The notes under the pieces were generated by a model. The model was not told where the DNA came from, searched no databases, and worked only from the letters and a program-made list of their open reading frames with translations. A DNA stretch of 64,000 bases from Saururus chinensis (lineage: Eukaryota; Streptophyta; Magnoliopsida; Piperales; Saururaceae). Below, piece by piece: positions 10,710-23,100 of this stretch; positions within the stretch are counted from its first letter, which is position 1; each line of letters starts with the position of its first letter. The DNA lies in the NCBI GenBank assembly GCA_035235625.1, contig CP141148.1, positions 21,887,057-21,951,056 of the forward strand, written 5' to 3'. The position numbers were made by a program, and so were the translations under genes.

Positions 10710-10793
10710 TTATAAGATGAGTTTTGATTGGACAATTTAGGTGAAAATTTTATTTCTCCATATCTATCCAATCAAAATTATCTTGTTTTATAA
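10710..10793. repeat. Imperfect hairpin, MITE-like
   Basis: TTATAAGATGAGTTTTGATT at the left pairs imperfectly with the reverse complement of the right arm, which ends ATTATCTTGTTTTATAA. The loop is about 30 bp. A similar TTTTGATTGGA word occurs near 3420. It is probably a short non-autonomous element relic. From 10.8 to 11.3 kb there is a GC-rich patch (CCGGCCCG words, 10890-11090) and then the upstream region of the DUF538 gene. Confidence 0.4.
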
Positions 10794-11307
10794 GGTTTGG
10801 TTGGACTAATATTCGAGGTGATGTATCATCTTCAGAATAACTTTCTTTTTGGTATTAAAAAATGATATCATGTAAGCTTGGTGAACTGGCCTGCTGCCCC
10901 CTCAAAGAGTCCCGGGCCATGCTTAACTCGGATTCAGATCGGCTGGATGGATGTATAGGACTGTCTGAACCCGCTTAACTCAGCCACCAGCCTTGTGGGC
11001 TAGGCCCGGCCTGCCCCACCAGCCGAGGCCGGCCCGGACAGCCCCGAATTGGCCGCGGGCCGTGTCCAGGACCGGCCCGCTGCCACTCCTGCACCTAATA
11101 ATGAGTTTTCGTTACGTCACTGTCAAATCACATGCTCTGTCCAAGTGGGTTTTGTCGGACAGATTCGCTTGCGGTTGGACACCACTATCGTTAAATATTG
11201 TTATCACATTTCTTCAGAAGAAAGATATTCCTCTGTGAGAGAGACTGAGAGAGATTTTACTGAGCTTCTTCTCTCTCAGTCTCCAGTGCCCACCACAAGA
11301 AGGAATA

Positions 11308-14300
11308 ATGGAGAAAACTCTGTCAAAAGTTGGGAGCTTTTGGATCTCCCGGAAAGCTAAGGAAGAAATCTCCAACATTGGGGACGATCTCACTGTAAGT
11401 AGACAGACCCATGAATGCAATCTTCTGCTTTCTACAACTTCTATTGATATTATCTCTCTCCTGTTTACTTGCATTTATGATTTTGTTGTTTCTGGGATTT
11501 TGAGTACTGAGTTTTTGTCTACCATTTTATTTTCTTTTAGAATGTGCTGCTTGTGTTTTATTGCTCGTCGTTGCATTGCTAGATTTGCCATTTTTGTAAT
11601 GAAGCGACACACTAGGAAGAAGTAAAGCTGGGTCAGAGGTTCGTGTCATTGTTGAAAGTGAGATGGATCTTACGAAATCTCTTTCTTGTCTGTAAAACAG
11701 CAGCAATGCTGTTCTCAACGAAAAGAAGAGTCTGGCCGGCATTTTCTGCCTTCCTCCTGGCATGCACTAACATCCCCTGAGAGCATCTAATATGGAAGTT
11801 GCATAGTGCATTAATTTACACGGATAAATGTCAGATGGATGTGAATTATGGAAAATATGTCTGAATATTGTGAATCAATTTAAAGAATGTACATGGCGAT
11901 TGAGGAGGTTTCCTCATACAGTAGAAGTATAGCTCATTAATTTATTTAGTTAAATGTCAACTTTTATGGGAATGTGTCTGAATATTGTGAATTAATTTTA
12001 AAAATGTACATGGTAATTTAGGTTGTTACCTAATGGATTTATTCGTGCATGATGACAGGTATTTCACTATAAGCTGAAAAAGCTCAGTCTTTGACTGAAC
12101 TCTGAATGAAACACAAAATGCAGTGGACTAAACATTAGATATTATTGTGAAATTTTTACACAATCTAATGTAGTTGTCATTGACAGATAAGTTTAAGTTG
12201 ATATATACCTTTAGCTATCTGTTGTCTCTGTTTACTGGATGAATCAGGCCAAGCTTCTTCTGTTGGAGAAATAGAACATTATTGCCTCTAAATGAAGTGC
12301 GAATTAAATTGTTAATCATCTAAACCGTAGCAGAAAATCTCCATTACATCTTGTTGATGGAGTTAAGAAACTTTCTACATTTAATGGGAACAACTCAAAT
12401 CACAGGGCAATAAAATGATTCTTTTATGCTAAACAGGTCTATCGCAAGCCCGTCCTAAAATAATTTTTTTGTTCCGTGTATTAGCATGTCTTATCTCTTT
12501 AGTGGATAAGGTGGGGCGGGGATGAGGATAGGTTACGAATGATTAAGGTAAAAGTAAAAATATCTCCTAGGACACCCTACGCTTCAGTATGTGCTTAATG
12601 ATTAAAAGTAAATGATGGAAATTTTCAACCATTTAGGCTCAATGTATGGGATTTTACTTACACTTTTTTTTGTCAACATCTTACAGAGGGTTAGTCATGA
12701 GAGATTTGAGAACCATAAAACTTATATTTTTAATCAATGGTTAGTCATGCTTGATTTAGTATGTCTGATTGAGAATTAAGGGCTAGCAGTATGCAATTCA
12801 AAAACACTGATTTATAATTAATGGGTATTGGTTGTGCATTTGGATGCGTTATTTATAATTATGCATTATTCAAAATCATGCAAGATTTGAGATTAATGAA
12901 GTCAAACTCCAAAAAAGAGGGTGTTATACATGGAATGGGCGATTTTTTGGAGTCCACATTGCAACTTAAAGAGGTGATATTATGAAATCCGCAAAACTGT
13001 CTCTCTCCCCCTCTCCCTCTCTCTCTCTCTCTCTCCCTCTCTCTCTCTCAGTGAACAATGTAACCATAAACAATCCTAGTTGGCGATATTTGTTTCCCGA
13101 AAAATCTTGCCTTCATGCAGCAGGTGTTTTGGTGGCTGGCCACCCACATCATCAATCCATCTAGAAACTTTCATATTTTGTTTAGTATTTTGGGTAAGCC
13201 TGATTAGTTATTATATCTTTTACATAATTTATGTAATCACATAAATTATTGAGATTTGTTATCTCAATATGACAATTCTATCAGCAATATACTAATATAC
13301 TCAGAAGATAAAATTGTAATAAGATATGCTAATATTTATTTACTTTTGGATGAGTAGCTCACCACCCCCTCAAAATATGGATATAGATATGTCAATAGAG
13401 CTTCCTCTTGCAGTTAACAGAATAACTGATTGGTTCATAGTAGCTAAGTGGATGAACCTCCATGTCTTGATTGATTGATTAAATGAACCAATATATTTGA
13501 AGCGATTGATTAAATCAATAGGTAGATCAAATGCCAGGGATAATGGTATGTACTCCTAAAACGGCCAAGATTGATAATTAAGACCTTAGGTGGGCCTTTT
13601 CTGTCAATGACTTTATGGTCAAATGCTTATTCTAGGTAAAACTACATAGGCAATTTGCAGATGGCAGCTCCTATTTTCAAATGCAGTGAGTGGTGGATTA
13701 CGAATCTCAGTTCTTACTTTGGGAGTGCATGTCATGTCAATGCAGATTTAATCAAAGCTGTGTCCTTTTTTTTCATATTTATTTTCTCTTGTTACAGACA
13801 TTCTCCAATGTTGTGGAAGAGAAAGCAAAATGGATCTTCAACAAGCTAAAAGGTGCAGCGTATTGATTTTTACAAATTTACTTAAAATTCATCCATGCAA
13901 CCATTGTCACCAAAGGATTTTAAGTCTATGTTTCCCTGTTCCTGTTTAGTTATTTTATGTGTGTATCTAATTCTAATGTGTTTCATTTTTGGGGCATTGG
14001 TGGATAAATCTGTTTGTGTGCTCAGAATTTTGTAGTGTGTCCTTGAAGTACTTGAAATGGAGTTTGTCAGCTTAATTCTTTGCAAGCCAGAGCATTTGAT
14101 CTTTCCTGTTAATTAAGATTATTGTACTTAGTTTCATGGAAATTTAGAGGGCCAAGCTCTCAAGTTTCTAGTATTCCTTGGTTATGTGCTTTTCTTTTGT
14201 TATCTTCAACATTATTCGAAAGTGCAAAATTAAAGCTTACAAACTGTGGTAGGCTACCAGCTTCCGAAAACTTTTATATTCACTTTGATATGACTGTGTA

Positions 14301-17300
14301 AGTTTGGATTAGAATAAAAATTTCAGTGGGGTGCCAGAGTGGAGGAAGAACTATAGCTGAAGAGGTCTTGGTCGACTCTGGTTTACTTGTCGATAAGCAT
14401 GATTTCAGGGTGTAGAATTGTGCTTTTGTGATCAAAAGTCTCTTTGAGTTGTAAGCTCTGGATTGAAACATGTTAGAACAGCTTCTCCAAAAAAGCAACT
14501 ATAAGACAGGACTTGGATACTGCATAGGGTGGCCCTCATATTACCATCCTGTGACAGAAAGTTGATATTATCAACTAGTGCAGTATGGGGCAACAGACAG
14601 ACCTGCCTCAACAGCTCCTTTTAAGCTCCATGTCTATTTGGAAATTGATAAACTCAAGTACGTTGGGTCAATCTCATTTAATTATGCCCTCTGTCTGGTA
14701 TTAATTGTCTGGACTTGAAATATATCTGTCCCGTTTTAATTGTCTGATTTGACTCAAAACATTGTATGTGTGCTTCTTATCAGTGTTTCACGCTAAGTGC
14801 TAGCCGAAAGAGGTTAAAAGACCCCTATAATCTTGGATTTGGCTTTGGCAAACCAGCTCTTACGTATTTTTTAATTTGAGGTACTAAAAGACGAAAACCA
14901 TCAATGCATCTCATTACATTTTTTGTATACCCCTCATTAACCAATATAGTACCAAATGATCTAGACTTTACCTACTATGAGAGGGGTAAAAAAGGAGCTT
15001 CCATCAGATCCGGACAATTAATGCCAGACGTGGGTCTTATTTTCTTATTATCTTAGCGCTTAGCTCAGGAACTGTATGTCACCCAAGTTCTTTTATTGAA
15101 TATTACTATAGTGTCAAGAAAGAATATTCTGACAATAATTAAAAAAAAAATCAAAGCGCTGCAAGCTTCTCTACAATCATCTTCTTTTCTGCTCTAAACT
15201 AGAGTCAGAAGGATGCAAAATGAGAAGACCTATGATCATTCGGATAAGCAAATCCTTTATGATGGTCTCTGTATCTTAGCGTTTTAGCTGGGATCTGGGA
15301 GGAGATTACATAGAATAATGCAAAGTGCTCCACTCTACATTTATCCTGCAAGAGTAGTTGGTAGGTTGCTTCAACAATATATTCTTAAATCAGATGTTGG
15401 ACTGAATAGAACTGATGCACTTGAAAGCTCTTTTAACACTGTTTAGAAAAGTCCGGATGACGTGTTATTTTGATTGAGGGTCTCTTGTTTTGAAAAAAAA
15501 TTGTTGTCTCGTGTAATACAGGAACAGTTCAATGTATTATATTGCTTCAGTCAGCGAGTTTGTGTTTGGTACATCAACTTTGTTCAGAGAACTTGGGTCG
15601 TAACTCGTAACTAATGTCATGTTAAATGTTTTCCTTGACAGAATCTCTATTGTTAGTTGGGTTACAGTACTGATGAAATTCTTCTCTAGCCGGGAGCTTT
15701 TCCATTATTTTTTCATTCTCTTTTTTTTTTTTTGGGGTCTGGGCTTGCTTGGTTGACCTATACAAAGTGACGGGGTTGTCATTTTAACAAAGATTTCAAG
15801 TAAATAGAATTTGAAATTAGATATTTTCCTCCTTTCCCACTTTGTCTTTTCTCATTATCTTTTCTTCCTCGTCTTGTCCTAGAGCATCTGCTTTGGTATG
15901 TATTTTCTGAATCATTTTATAGGTAATTGTTTTTCTACCTTGTATTTCTCACTGCCTAAGATCCGAAATTTTTTACTCCCAATACCTTCCAGAAGCCAAT
16001 TGAATGAAAAAGTATTTCTCAGAAGAAATGCAAATTTCAGTGGTTTTACAATTTTTGCCATCAGACAGTTTTCTTTATTCTGTGGAATATGTAGCTGCTT
16101 AAAAGGCTGAAGAAATTTGCTTGAAATTTGACATGCATACTACTGCAAAGTAGTTTGGGCCTATGCTGCCGTGAGTTGATTGAAAGGACTTTGGATTGGA
16201 TATTTCTGAGAAGAAGAAAAATAGAATATGTTGGATGAGATCGAGGAGAAATTGATTGATTTGTGGTTGGTGTTTTTTCGACTAAACTTTTTGGATGCAC
16301 AGTGTTTTAAATTTTAATTGCTTAAAATAGATGACAATTCCAGCCTCACTGGTTTATTTTGTAAGGGTACATGCATTCTGTAATACGTGTGGGGTGGTAA
16401 TCCAGTGGAGAGTTCAATCCGGCTTGAGACTTGGCTCAAATTAGCTCATCTCAAAGCTCAAGATAGGCATCGTGAGAGAGCTTGGGCATAGCATGAACCA
16501 GCTTGGCTTGAGTACTAGGTGGCTCAACATTCTAGCCTCTTAAAACATTCTTTCTACAAATAATTAGGAACATTTTATATTAGAATGTAAGTTTTTATAT
16601 GTATATATACTACATAAATAACAAAAGATAAAAATAGAAATCAAACCAAGCTGAGTGAAACTCGAGCTCAGCTTAGTATGCCAGGCTCGAGCCTGAAGAC
16701 AGGCCAAGCTCGAGCTTGGCAACGTGTGCAATGAGTAATATGAAGAGATTTTATATTTTACTTCTACCATAGGAGGTGAGGATCTTTGTACCTGGTAGAT
16801 TATGGGAAAAAGAAACACAGAATCTGTATTATGGGGCTTGTACATCAAATTATACAATGGAGTCATTATTTAGCAACAAGTCTGATATACAAAGTACCAA
16901 CTTGTTTTCTGTAGCTCTTTTCTTTGAAATAATATTATGCTAGAATTATACCCAATTAAATTCTTGATTTTGTGCAAGCACTTGTATTTCACTGTTTTAA
17001 TGGTACATTGGCCTTTCTAGTAAAAAAAAGGAATTAGTGGTACATAAACTACATGATTATTGTGCTATCTAATGAGCTCCCTTTTTCTCTCAGGTAAACC
17101 TCAAAAATCTCTGCCTGACCTCCTCCGGGAACATGGCTTACCACCTGGTCTCTTTCCCAAGCACATTGTATGTTATGAGTTTGATGAATCAAAGTCTAAA
17201 CTTACTGTTTATCTCCCATCTGCTTGTGAGGTCAGCTTCAAAGATCAGTCTGTAGTACGGTATGCGACTCGAGTTAAAGGTTTGTTGATGAGAGGCAAAC

Positions 17301-17473
17301 TCATTGGAATTGAAGGAATGAAAACCAAAATCCTCATGTGGGTTAAGGTTACACAAATCAGTGTAGAAAGCTACAAGTCTGATAAGGTCTGCTTCACTGT
17401 GGGTGTTAAAAAACTTAGGCCAAAAGAAGCATATGAGATGCCACGTGAAGCAGTTAAAATTGAGGAATTTTGA
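11308..17473 (+). CDS. DUF538 family protein, 173 aa, three exons
   Basis: Exons are 11308-11394, 13798-13852 and 17094-17473. All junctions are GT-AG, with phase 0 then phase 1, and give 173 residues ending in TGA. The start context is GAATAATGGAG, and the first exon encodes MEKTLSKVGSFWISRKAKEE. Exon 3 carries the DUF538 core: LPDLLREHGLPPGLFPKHI, then a beta-rich stretch with YEFDESKSKLTVYLPS and a C-terminal REAVKIEEF. No signal peptide is evident, unlike many DUF538 proteins. The family is plant-specific; some members are stress-responsive or affect trichome and shoot traits, but the biochemical role is not settled. Introns are about 2.4 and 3.2 kb and hold a CT microsatellite (13.0 kb) and a reduced MITE-like patch near 14.70 kb. 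All residues and splice sites look intact, so I expect a working gene. Confidence 0.92.
13002..13050 (+). repeat. CT microsatellite in DUF538 intron 1
   Basis: A pyrimidine-rich run of CT dinucleotides interrupted by CCCC and CCC. It is likely length-polymorphic. Confidence 0.9.
16430..16730 (+). repeat. Degenerate AGCTCGAGCTTGG-type repeat patch in DUF538 intron 2
   Basis: Repeated words such as GGCTTGAG, CAAGCTCGAGCTTGG and ACTCGAGCTCAGCTTAG occur between 16430 and 16720, typical of dispersed plant repeat debris. No coding potential. Confidence 0.4.
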
Positions 17474-17990
17474 TGGGGAAACTTTTCTGTTACTTATCTG
17501 ATACTCTTAGCTTATTTGATTGTATATGAAATTTTTTGGCTGTATTATCATTACTCATATATCGATGTAGGGTACATTTACATCATCTTTGTCCTTGCAT
17601 GTAATACTCTCACTTTCTCCGGGTGGTGGTATAAGATTAATTTTCAATATTGCTAAAATTCTGTAGTTCATATAAATGCTTTGTCTGCCGTGTACATTTG
17701 GAAGTATGGGTCATTCCACCAAATGACTCTGTCATCATGTGCTGTGCATTCCGTGGAATGCGTCATTTATTTACAACTAAAATACAGGACACGGTAATCT
17801 ACTTGTCCCCAACTCCATTTCATTATGAAATTATCTTCTAGTTTCAACTCAAGATTCATCCCACCGTTAAACCTGTGGCACATGGTACACTTTAGTCCAG
17901 ATAAGCTTAAACTGTGCCATGCTTGTATCACTGAAGGCCCTATCTGTTCTGAGCTCAAGAAATCTATTAGAAGGTTCTTTTTAATTTTGC

Positions 17991-18130
17991 CCAAGCTTGA
18001 AACAAATGTTGATTATTAAAAATTTGTTGAACGCTGGACAGAAATATAATATTTATCTTGACCAAGCTTGAAACAAATGGCGATTATTGAAAATTGTTAA
18101 AGGCTGGACATATGGTACTTTTTTTCAAAA
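17991..18130 (+). repeat. 71-bp tandem duplication downstream of the DUF538 gene
   Basis: CCAAGCTTGAAACAAATG followed by a GATTATT...TTGTT..CGCTGGACA pattern starts at 17991 and again at 18062, with several substitutions. 17474-17700 is the likely 3' UTR of the DUF538 gene. 18130-19180 has no supported gene. Confidence 0.75.
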
Positions 18131-19187
18131 CATTTCTTATAAATCCTCCAAATTCTACAAAATGTTCTTTTATCAGTATTACTCAAAAATTATCCCATAA
18201 AATTTAGGAACACGCAAAAAGACTTTGAAAATTATCAAAAAACATCTAAAATCCTTGCAAAAATACTTTAATTAAGGATTGAAGGGGAAAAAATGGCTAT
18301 TGCACCAACCCAGAAGTAGTCTTTAACACATTATTTTCCGCAAATAATGTGATAAAAGAAGCACTCCCTTGTACATGAAAATATATCCTCCAAATAATTT
18401 ACCACGCATAACGTGTTAAAAAATGCCTTCACCTTTTTCTCCTTGCAACATTGACGGCAATTCAGCAACGGAGACGTGTTCGTATTGCGGCTTCTCTCAG
18501 TGTTCTTTCTTTGCTAACAACATTGTCTTTTCCAGCTTGTGGTTTCCCTTCAAAATGGTGCTGTGCATATCCCTCTGGTCTCTAAAAGAAGGGTCAGAGA
18601 GGAAGGAGACATTCATAGGCAGGCCCATTATGGATCAACCTATATGGATTTTCTGTTGCTTCTGCAATACAGTAGCCTCCTTTCCCCTCCCCCCAAGTGA
18701 ACCAAACCTTGGAGGGCTCATTTTCGTTAAAGTTTTGGCATGTTCCACAGGCACCAAAAGTCACACTTTATTTAGAAGGTTTGCCAGAATGCGATTTACA
18801 CCGAGCATACTCTTGCTAGGTAGTTTAAAAGAGTACCAGATCGTTGTGCTCTGTCAACGTTTTACAGTCAATTTCCAATCGTTTACATCTCCAATGGAGA
18901 AGCAATGCTCATGGAAAAGTTGCATGTGAGTGTTCATGTTGAACAGTATTTTCTTAGTAGACTCACATCAATATATCAAAATTATCTGATCGCATTCAGC
19001 ACGGTAAAGACTTCTTCAGTTGAAACAATAGTCAAGATAATTCTACAGTCATTCTGGCATGAGAAAACAACTGAACCTAAAAAGTGCATCTGTGTCCAAG
19101 ACACTTCACTACATCATTCACAATCTTAAAATAGACTTGAATAATGATTGTAAAACAATTACTTCTAATCATACTATTACATAAAGT

Positions 19188-19381
19188 AAATTGGGCAATG
19201 ATAAAAAATTTAATTATTGCCTCGTTTACTCATTTTTTTTTACCCTTAATTTTTATTTTACCCCTCGTTGAAACACAATCCTTTAAATTGGGCAATGATA
19301 AAAAATTTAATTATTGCCTAGTTTACTCATATTTTTTTACCCTTAATTTCCATTTTACCCCTCTTTGAAACACAATCCTTT
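19188..19381 (+). repeat. 97-bp tandem duplication
   Basis: Two adjacent copies (19188-19284 and 19285-19381) begin AAATTGGGCAATGATAAAAA and end AAACACAATCCTTT. They differ at only a few positions, so the duplication is fairly recent. 19380-20130 is AT-rich and shows nothing else. Confidence 0.9.
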
Positions 19382-20131
19382 GATTCTTTTACAAGTTTGT
19401 ATTGGCATATGATATAAGCATATTTTACTAAAACTATTTAGATTCTTTTAGACTAATTGCTGATACAACATAGGCCCTGACTCTACTTTTTAAATTACCT
19501 TAATTTTAACTTTATAAAATTATATCTTGCACTTTACACTCTAAAACTCATATTCATACATTCTTAGTATATTTAGAAAGCTCTCAATGAGCTCTATTAA
19601 ATAAAATCTTAATTTTTTATTTTTTTATAGGCCCTATACATACAATACGCTTCTCAATAATAATTTTTTAATTTTTACATATATTATACATACTCGGAAT
19701 TAAGCTTATAAGATTTGGACTTGCAATTGCCTAATATTGAGGGTATATGAATTAGTGCAGTGTTTATGACTATATGTATATATAATTTATGATCATTATA
19801 ATTCTAAAAAAGAATGTATTATAACTACAACACGCAAGGGAGACCTTAGTTGAATACATAATTTATTTGTAATTTGTTTTATTTTTTCTAATCCAATCTA
19901 TATTTACACCATAATGAACATGCATTCTTTCTAGTTATAAATAATGCATAAATTTTAGGCTTCAATAGGGCACAAGAAGTAAAATCTCCGTAGAACTACA
20001 TAAACATCGTTGCCACATATACACTATAATCAAATTTAAAAACTTCCACTTTGAACTCAACTGAACGACAGCCCCTCATTCTTCTCTACTATATACCACA
20101 CCTACCAAGCTGACTTTGTAGTTTTGGCTCC

Positions 20132-23100
20132 TCAAAGAGGGAATGCAGTAGGTTCATTAACAGTCTCATACAAAAAGATAATATTATCTACAGCTAGCAA
20201 TACAATCATGCCCCATGCCAGGAAGTCTGACTTTCTGTGCTGAAGAGCTTCTTGAAGAAAATGGATATTGTGCTGCAAAGAAGGCTTGAATCAGCATTTT
20301 TTTATTATAAAATACTTGCAGACTTGAAAAAATTAACTAACACCGAAAAAACATTATTCAATTTCATAAATTTGAACAATAAATATTTTCAAGTGCTAAG
20401 CTTTATAACAAAACACACGCTTTTGAATTATGAGTGCAACAAGCTTAATAATGATAAAGGCAAGAGAAGCATAAGATAACAGAAAGTCTCATTACATTAA
20501 AAACGGCTAAGATTGTATTAAAAAACAAAAGGGCTAAGATCAGTCATTGACTGACTGGGTCATAGGTGAAGAAAGAATGTATGTACGTTTTAAAAAACCA
20601 CATGAGATGGCTCAAATATCTAAATTGCAGATATAGTAATATTGTTAGAGAGGAAAAACTGCAGCAAGCAATGTACCTCTACAAATTTCAACTTGAAATC
20701 AAGGCTACCAAATCGTTGATTCAGCTCATATTCATCTCGAAGAAATTCCAATACTTGGGCATAATTTGCATTTCTCCAAGCTATTTCAGACCTAACAAGA
20801 CAATTTTATAAAGCAAAAATCGTGAATTAAATAAAAACATATATAGCATGGCTAACAAATGAACTAAAAATATTCCAAGATGAAAAGCTAGGAAGTACTA
20901 CGTAAAATGATGCTAGAAGAAATCATGACACTAAACTGACTGCTGCTGTAATTTAATGGTTGTAATTGTACTGCATAAGTAATGACAACAATGGAAAAAG
21001 TTAATTACACCAGGTCGCATGCACATTGGCATTCGCCCAGCCCGCGTGTTTCACGGGGGCGGGCAAGCTGATCAAGCCCGCCCGCCCCGTGAGTACACGA
21101 GCAGCACGATCAATATTGCATGGCCCAAAAGCATCTGGCACACGCCCATGTGAGCATATAAATGGGATTCTAAAAACAATACTAAAAGATATTATATAAA
21201 AGTCATATGAAAAATATTAACATGATGCATATTCATAGAGGCGATTTAGTAATTACTGCTCAAAAAGACCAAGTTTTAGAATCACATCAGCCAGACTGGA
21301 ATTTGCCTTGCCAACTAGCTGAAAGAGCTTCTTCCTTTCCATGGTAAAGGTCCCAGTCTTCTCCATGCTGCGGTTGATATCCGTGAATTCATCAATCATG
21401 CCATCAACCTGCAGAAGGAAAAGCCAATTAAAGAAACACTGACTTGAATACGTCATCTCTTGCCTCCATCAATACACTCAAAAATACCTGCTGAATATAA
21501 TAATCAAGAGAAACACTTTGCCCAAGAACACTGCCAATGATGCGTATACCATCAGCATCAAGATTTCTGAGAATAATATAATCAGGACCGCTTCGCATCC
21601 ACGTTTCCAAAAGTGGCATCTCAACCACAGTGTACTCTGATAAATAACATAAACAATTCAAAAGTTAAGTACCGAACTCAAACTAAATGCAAGAAAAATG
21701 ACAAGTAGCATGAAAAACTGCTACCTGGACTCAAAGAAGATAATATAAGTTTAAGAGACATATATTTCGTAATGGAAGAAAAATGTTAGATATGGTGTTC
21801 TCTTTCACAAGTCATTACCTTTTTTTGAAAAAAATAAACACTGCCCTCCCTAACAGATAAGTACTTTCAACCATTCACAAAAAGAATGAAGGCTACAGAA
21901 TTGCTTACAGTAAATTAGCATCAAGAAACCCCACAGTTAAAAGAAAAGGTAAACCATATAAACAAAAAATCTTTTTGACTTTTACTTTGATATATTTAAT
22001 TCAAGTTGTTGACCAACAAACACTTACCATCCTTTCTAACCTCCGAGAGCAAACCAAAGGCGTGTTTTCTAATCATGTCCAAGTAAACCTCCACTTCGTG
22101 ATCTGCTATATTAAACAACACGGCAGATCCATACTGAAATATGACCATATAGCGGCAGCAACTCCAGTTTAGTTGGCTCTTTGGATGCTACAATAACACC
22201 TGTACCATTGATTTTTACTGGTCCAAAATTGTGTAAATTAATATTAAAAATATTGTAAATCACATCAAAACAAGTAATAAACTACATTGACACAAATATG
22301 TTAATTCTATATTTAAGATGCATTGTCTGACTTTCATATTGGTGTCCTTCGTCCATTTTTCCTTTATAAAATACTTAATATTTCGATTAAATTGTAATCA
22401 GAAAAAAAGTGAAAACCTGAATATACAGTCCAAATGAATTATTTAAATGTATTTTTTTCAGAAATACTAAAGCAATACAGCTTTATGAAATCAACTGTGG
22501 AATGTATATCTTTGTTCAATATAACCATTCGAGTAATCCTTTACCAAATAAGGGGAGGGGGAGAAATGCTGTAATCACTTAATTTTTGGTCAAGGGAGGT
22601 TTTATTTTTGAATATTTCAGTCAAATTCCTTATTGACTAAGACCATAGTTTGAACATCTATGTAGAATTGGCAAAAGACGACAAGAAGTATCATAATCAT
22701 CAACTTAAACTTACTCCAGCTAGGTGAAATCATCAACTTTAAATATACACCATTTTTTTTGTTCTACATAAAACATTGGCATGTGATCCACATTAGAAAA
22801 CATTGTTGCAAGCTTATACACCGGATACATTTTCTAGCACTGTGCTCAAATAAAAAAAGAATCAGGTGAAGAATTACCAACATCATTAAAACAATTTTCA
22901 GTCAGAACGGATCATGGTTTAACATTTTAGATCTCGGTCTCGTCTCAGTCATCCGAAGAGACGAGGTCAGAGAAAATGGTCTCAAACATCCAAAAAAATA
23001 ATCAAACTAATTATGACAATCTAAGTACATATTAACATCTAAAAGAACTAATACTAATCCAAAGCAATAACATCATGAGAATACACTTACATTAATATAA

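Noticed and set aside
18423..18929. 168-codon open frame downstream of the DUF538 gene
   Set aside because: Its residue pattern is Cys/Phe/Ser-rich without any known domain, it has no clear promoter or splice context, and neither strand gave a recognisable protein.
21005..21135. GC-rich patch in RRG-like intron 4 as a tRNA or other RNA gene
   Set aside because: No cloverleaf or A/B box pattern could be drawn; it looks like repeated CCCGCCC-type debris.
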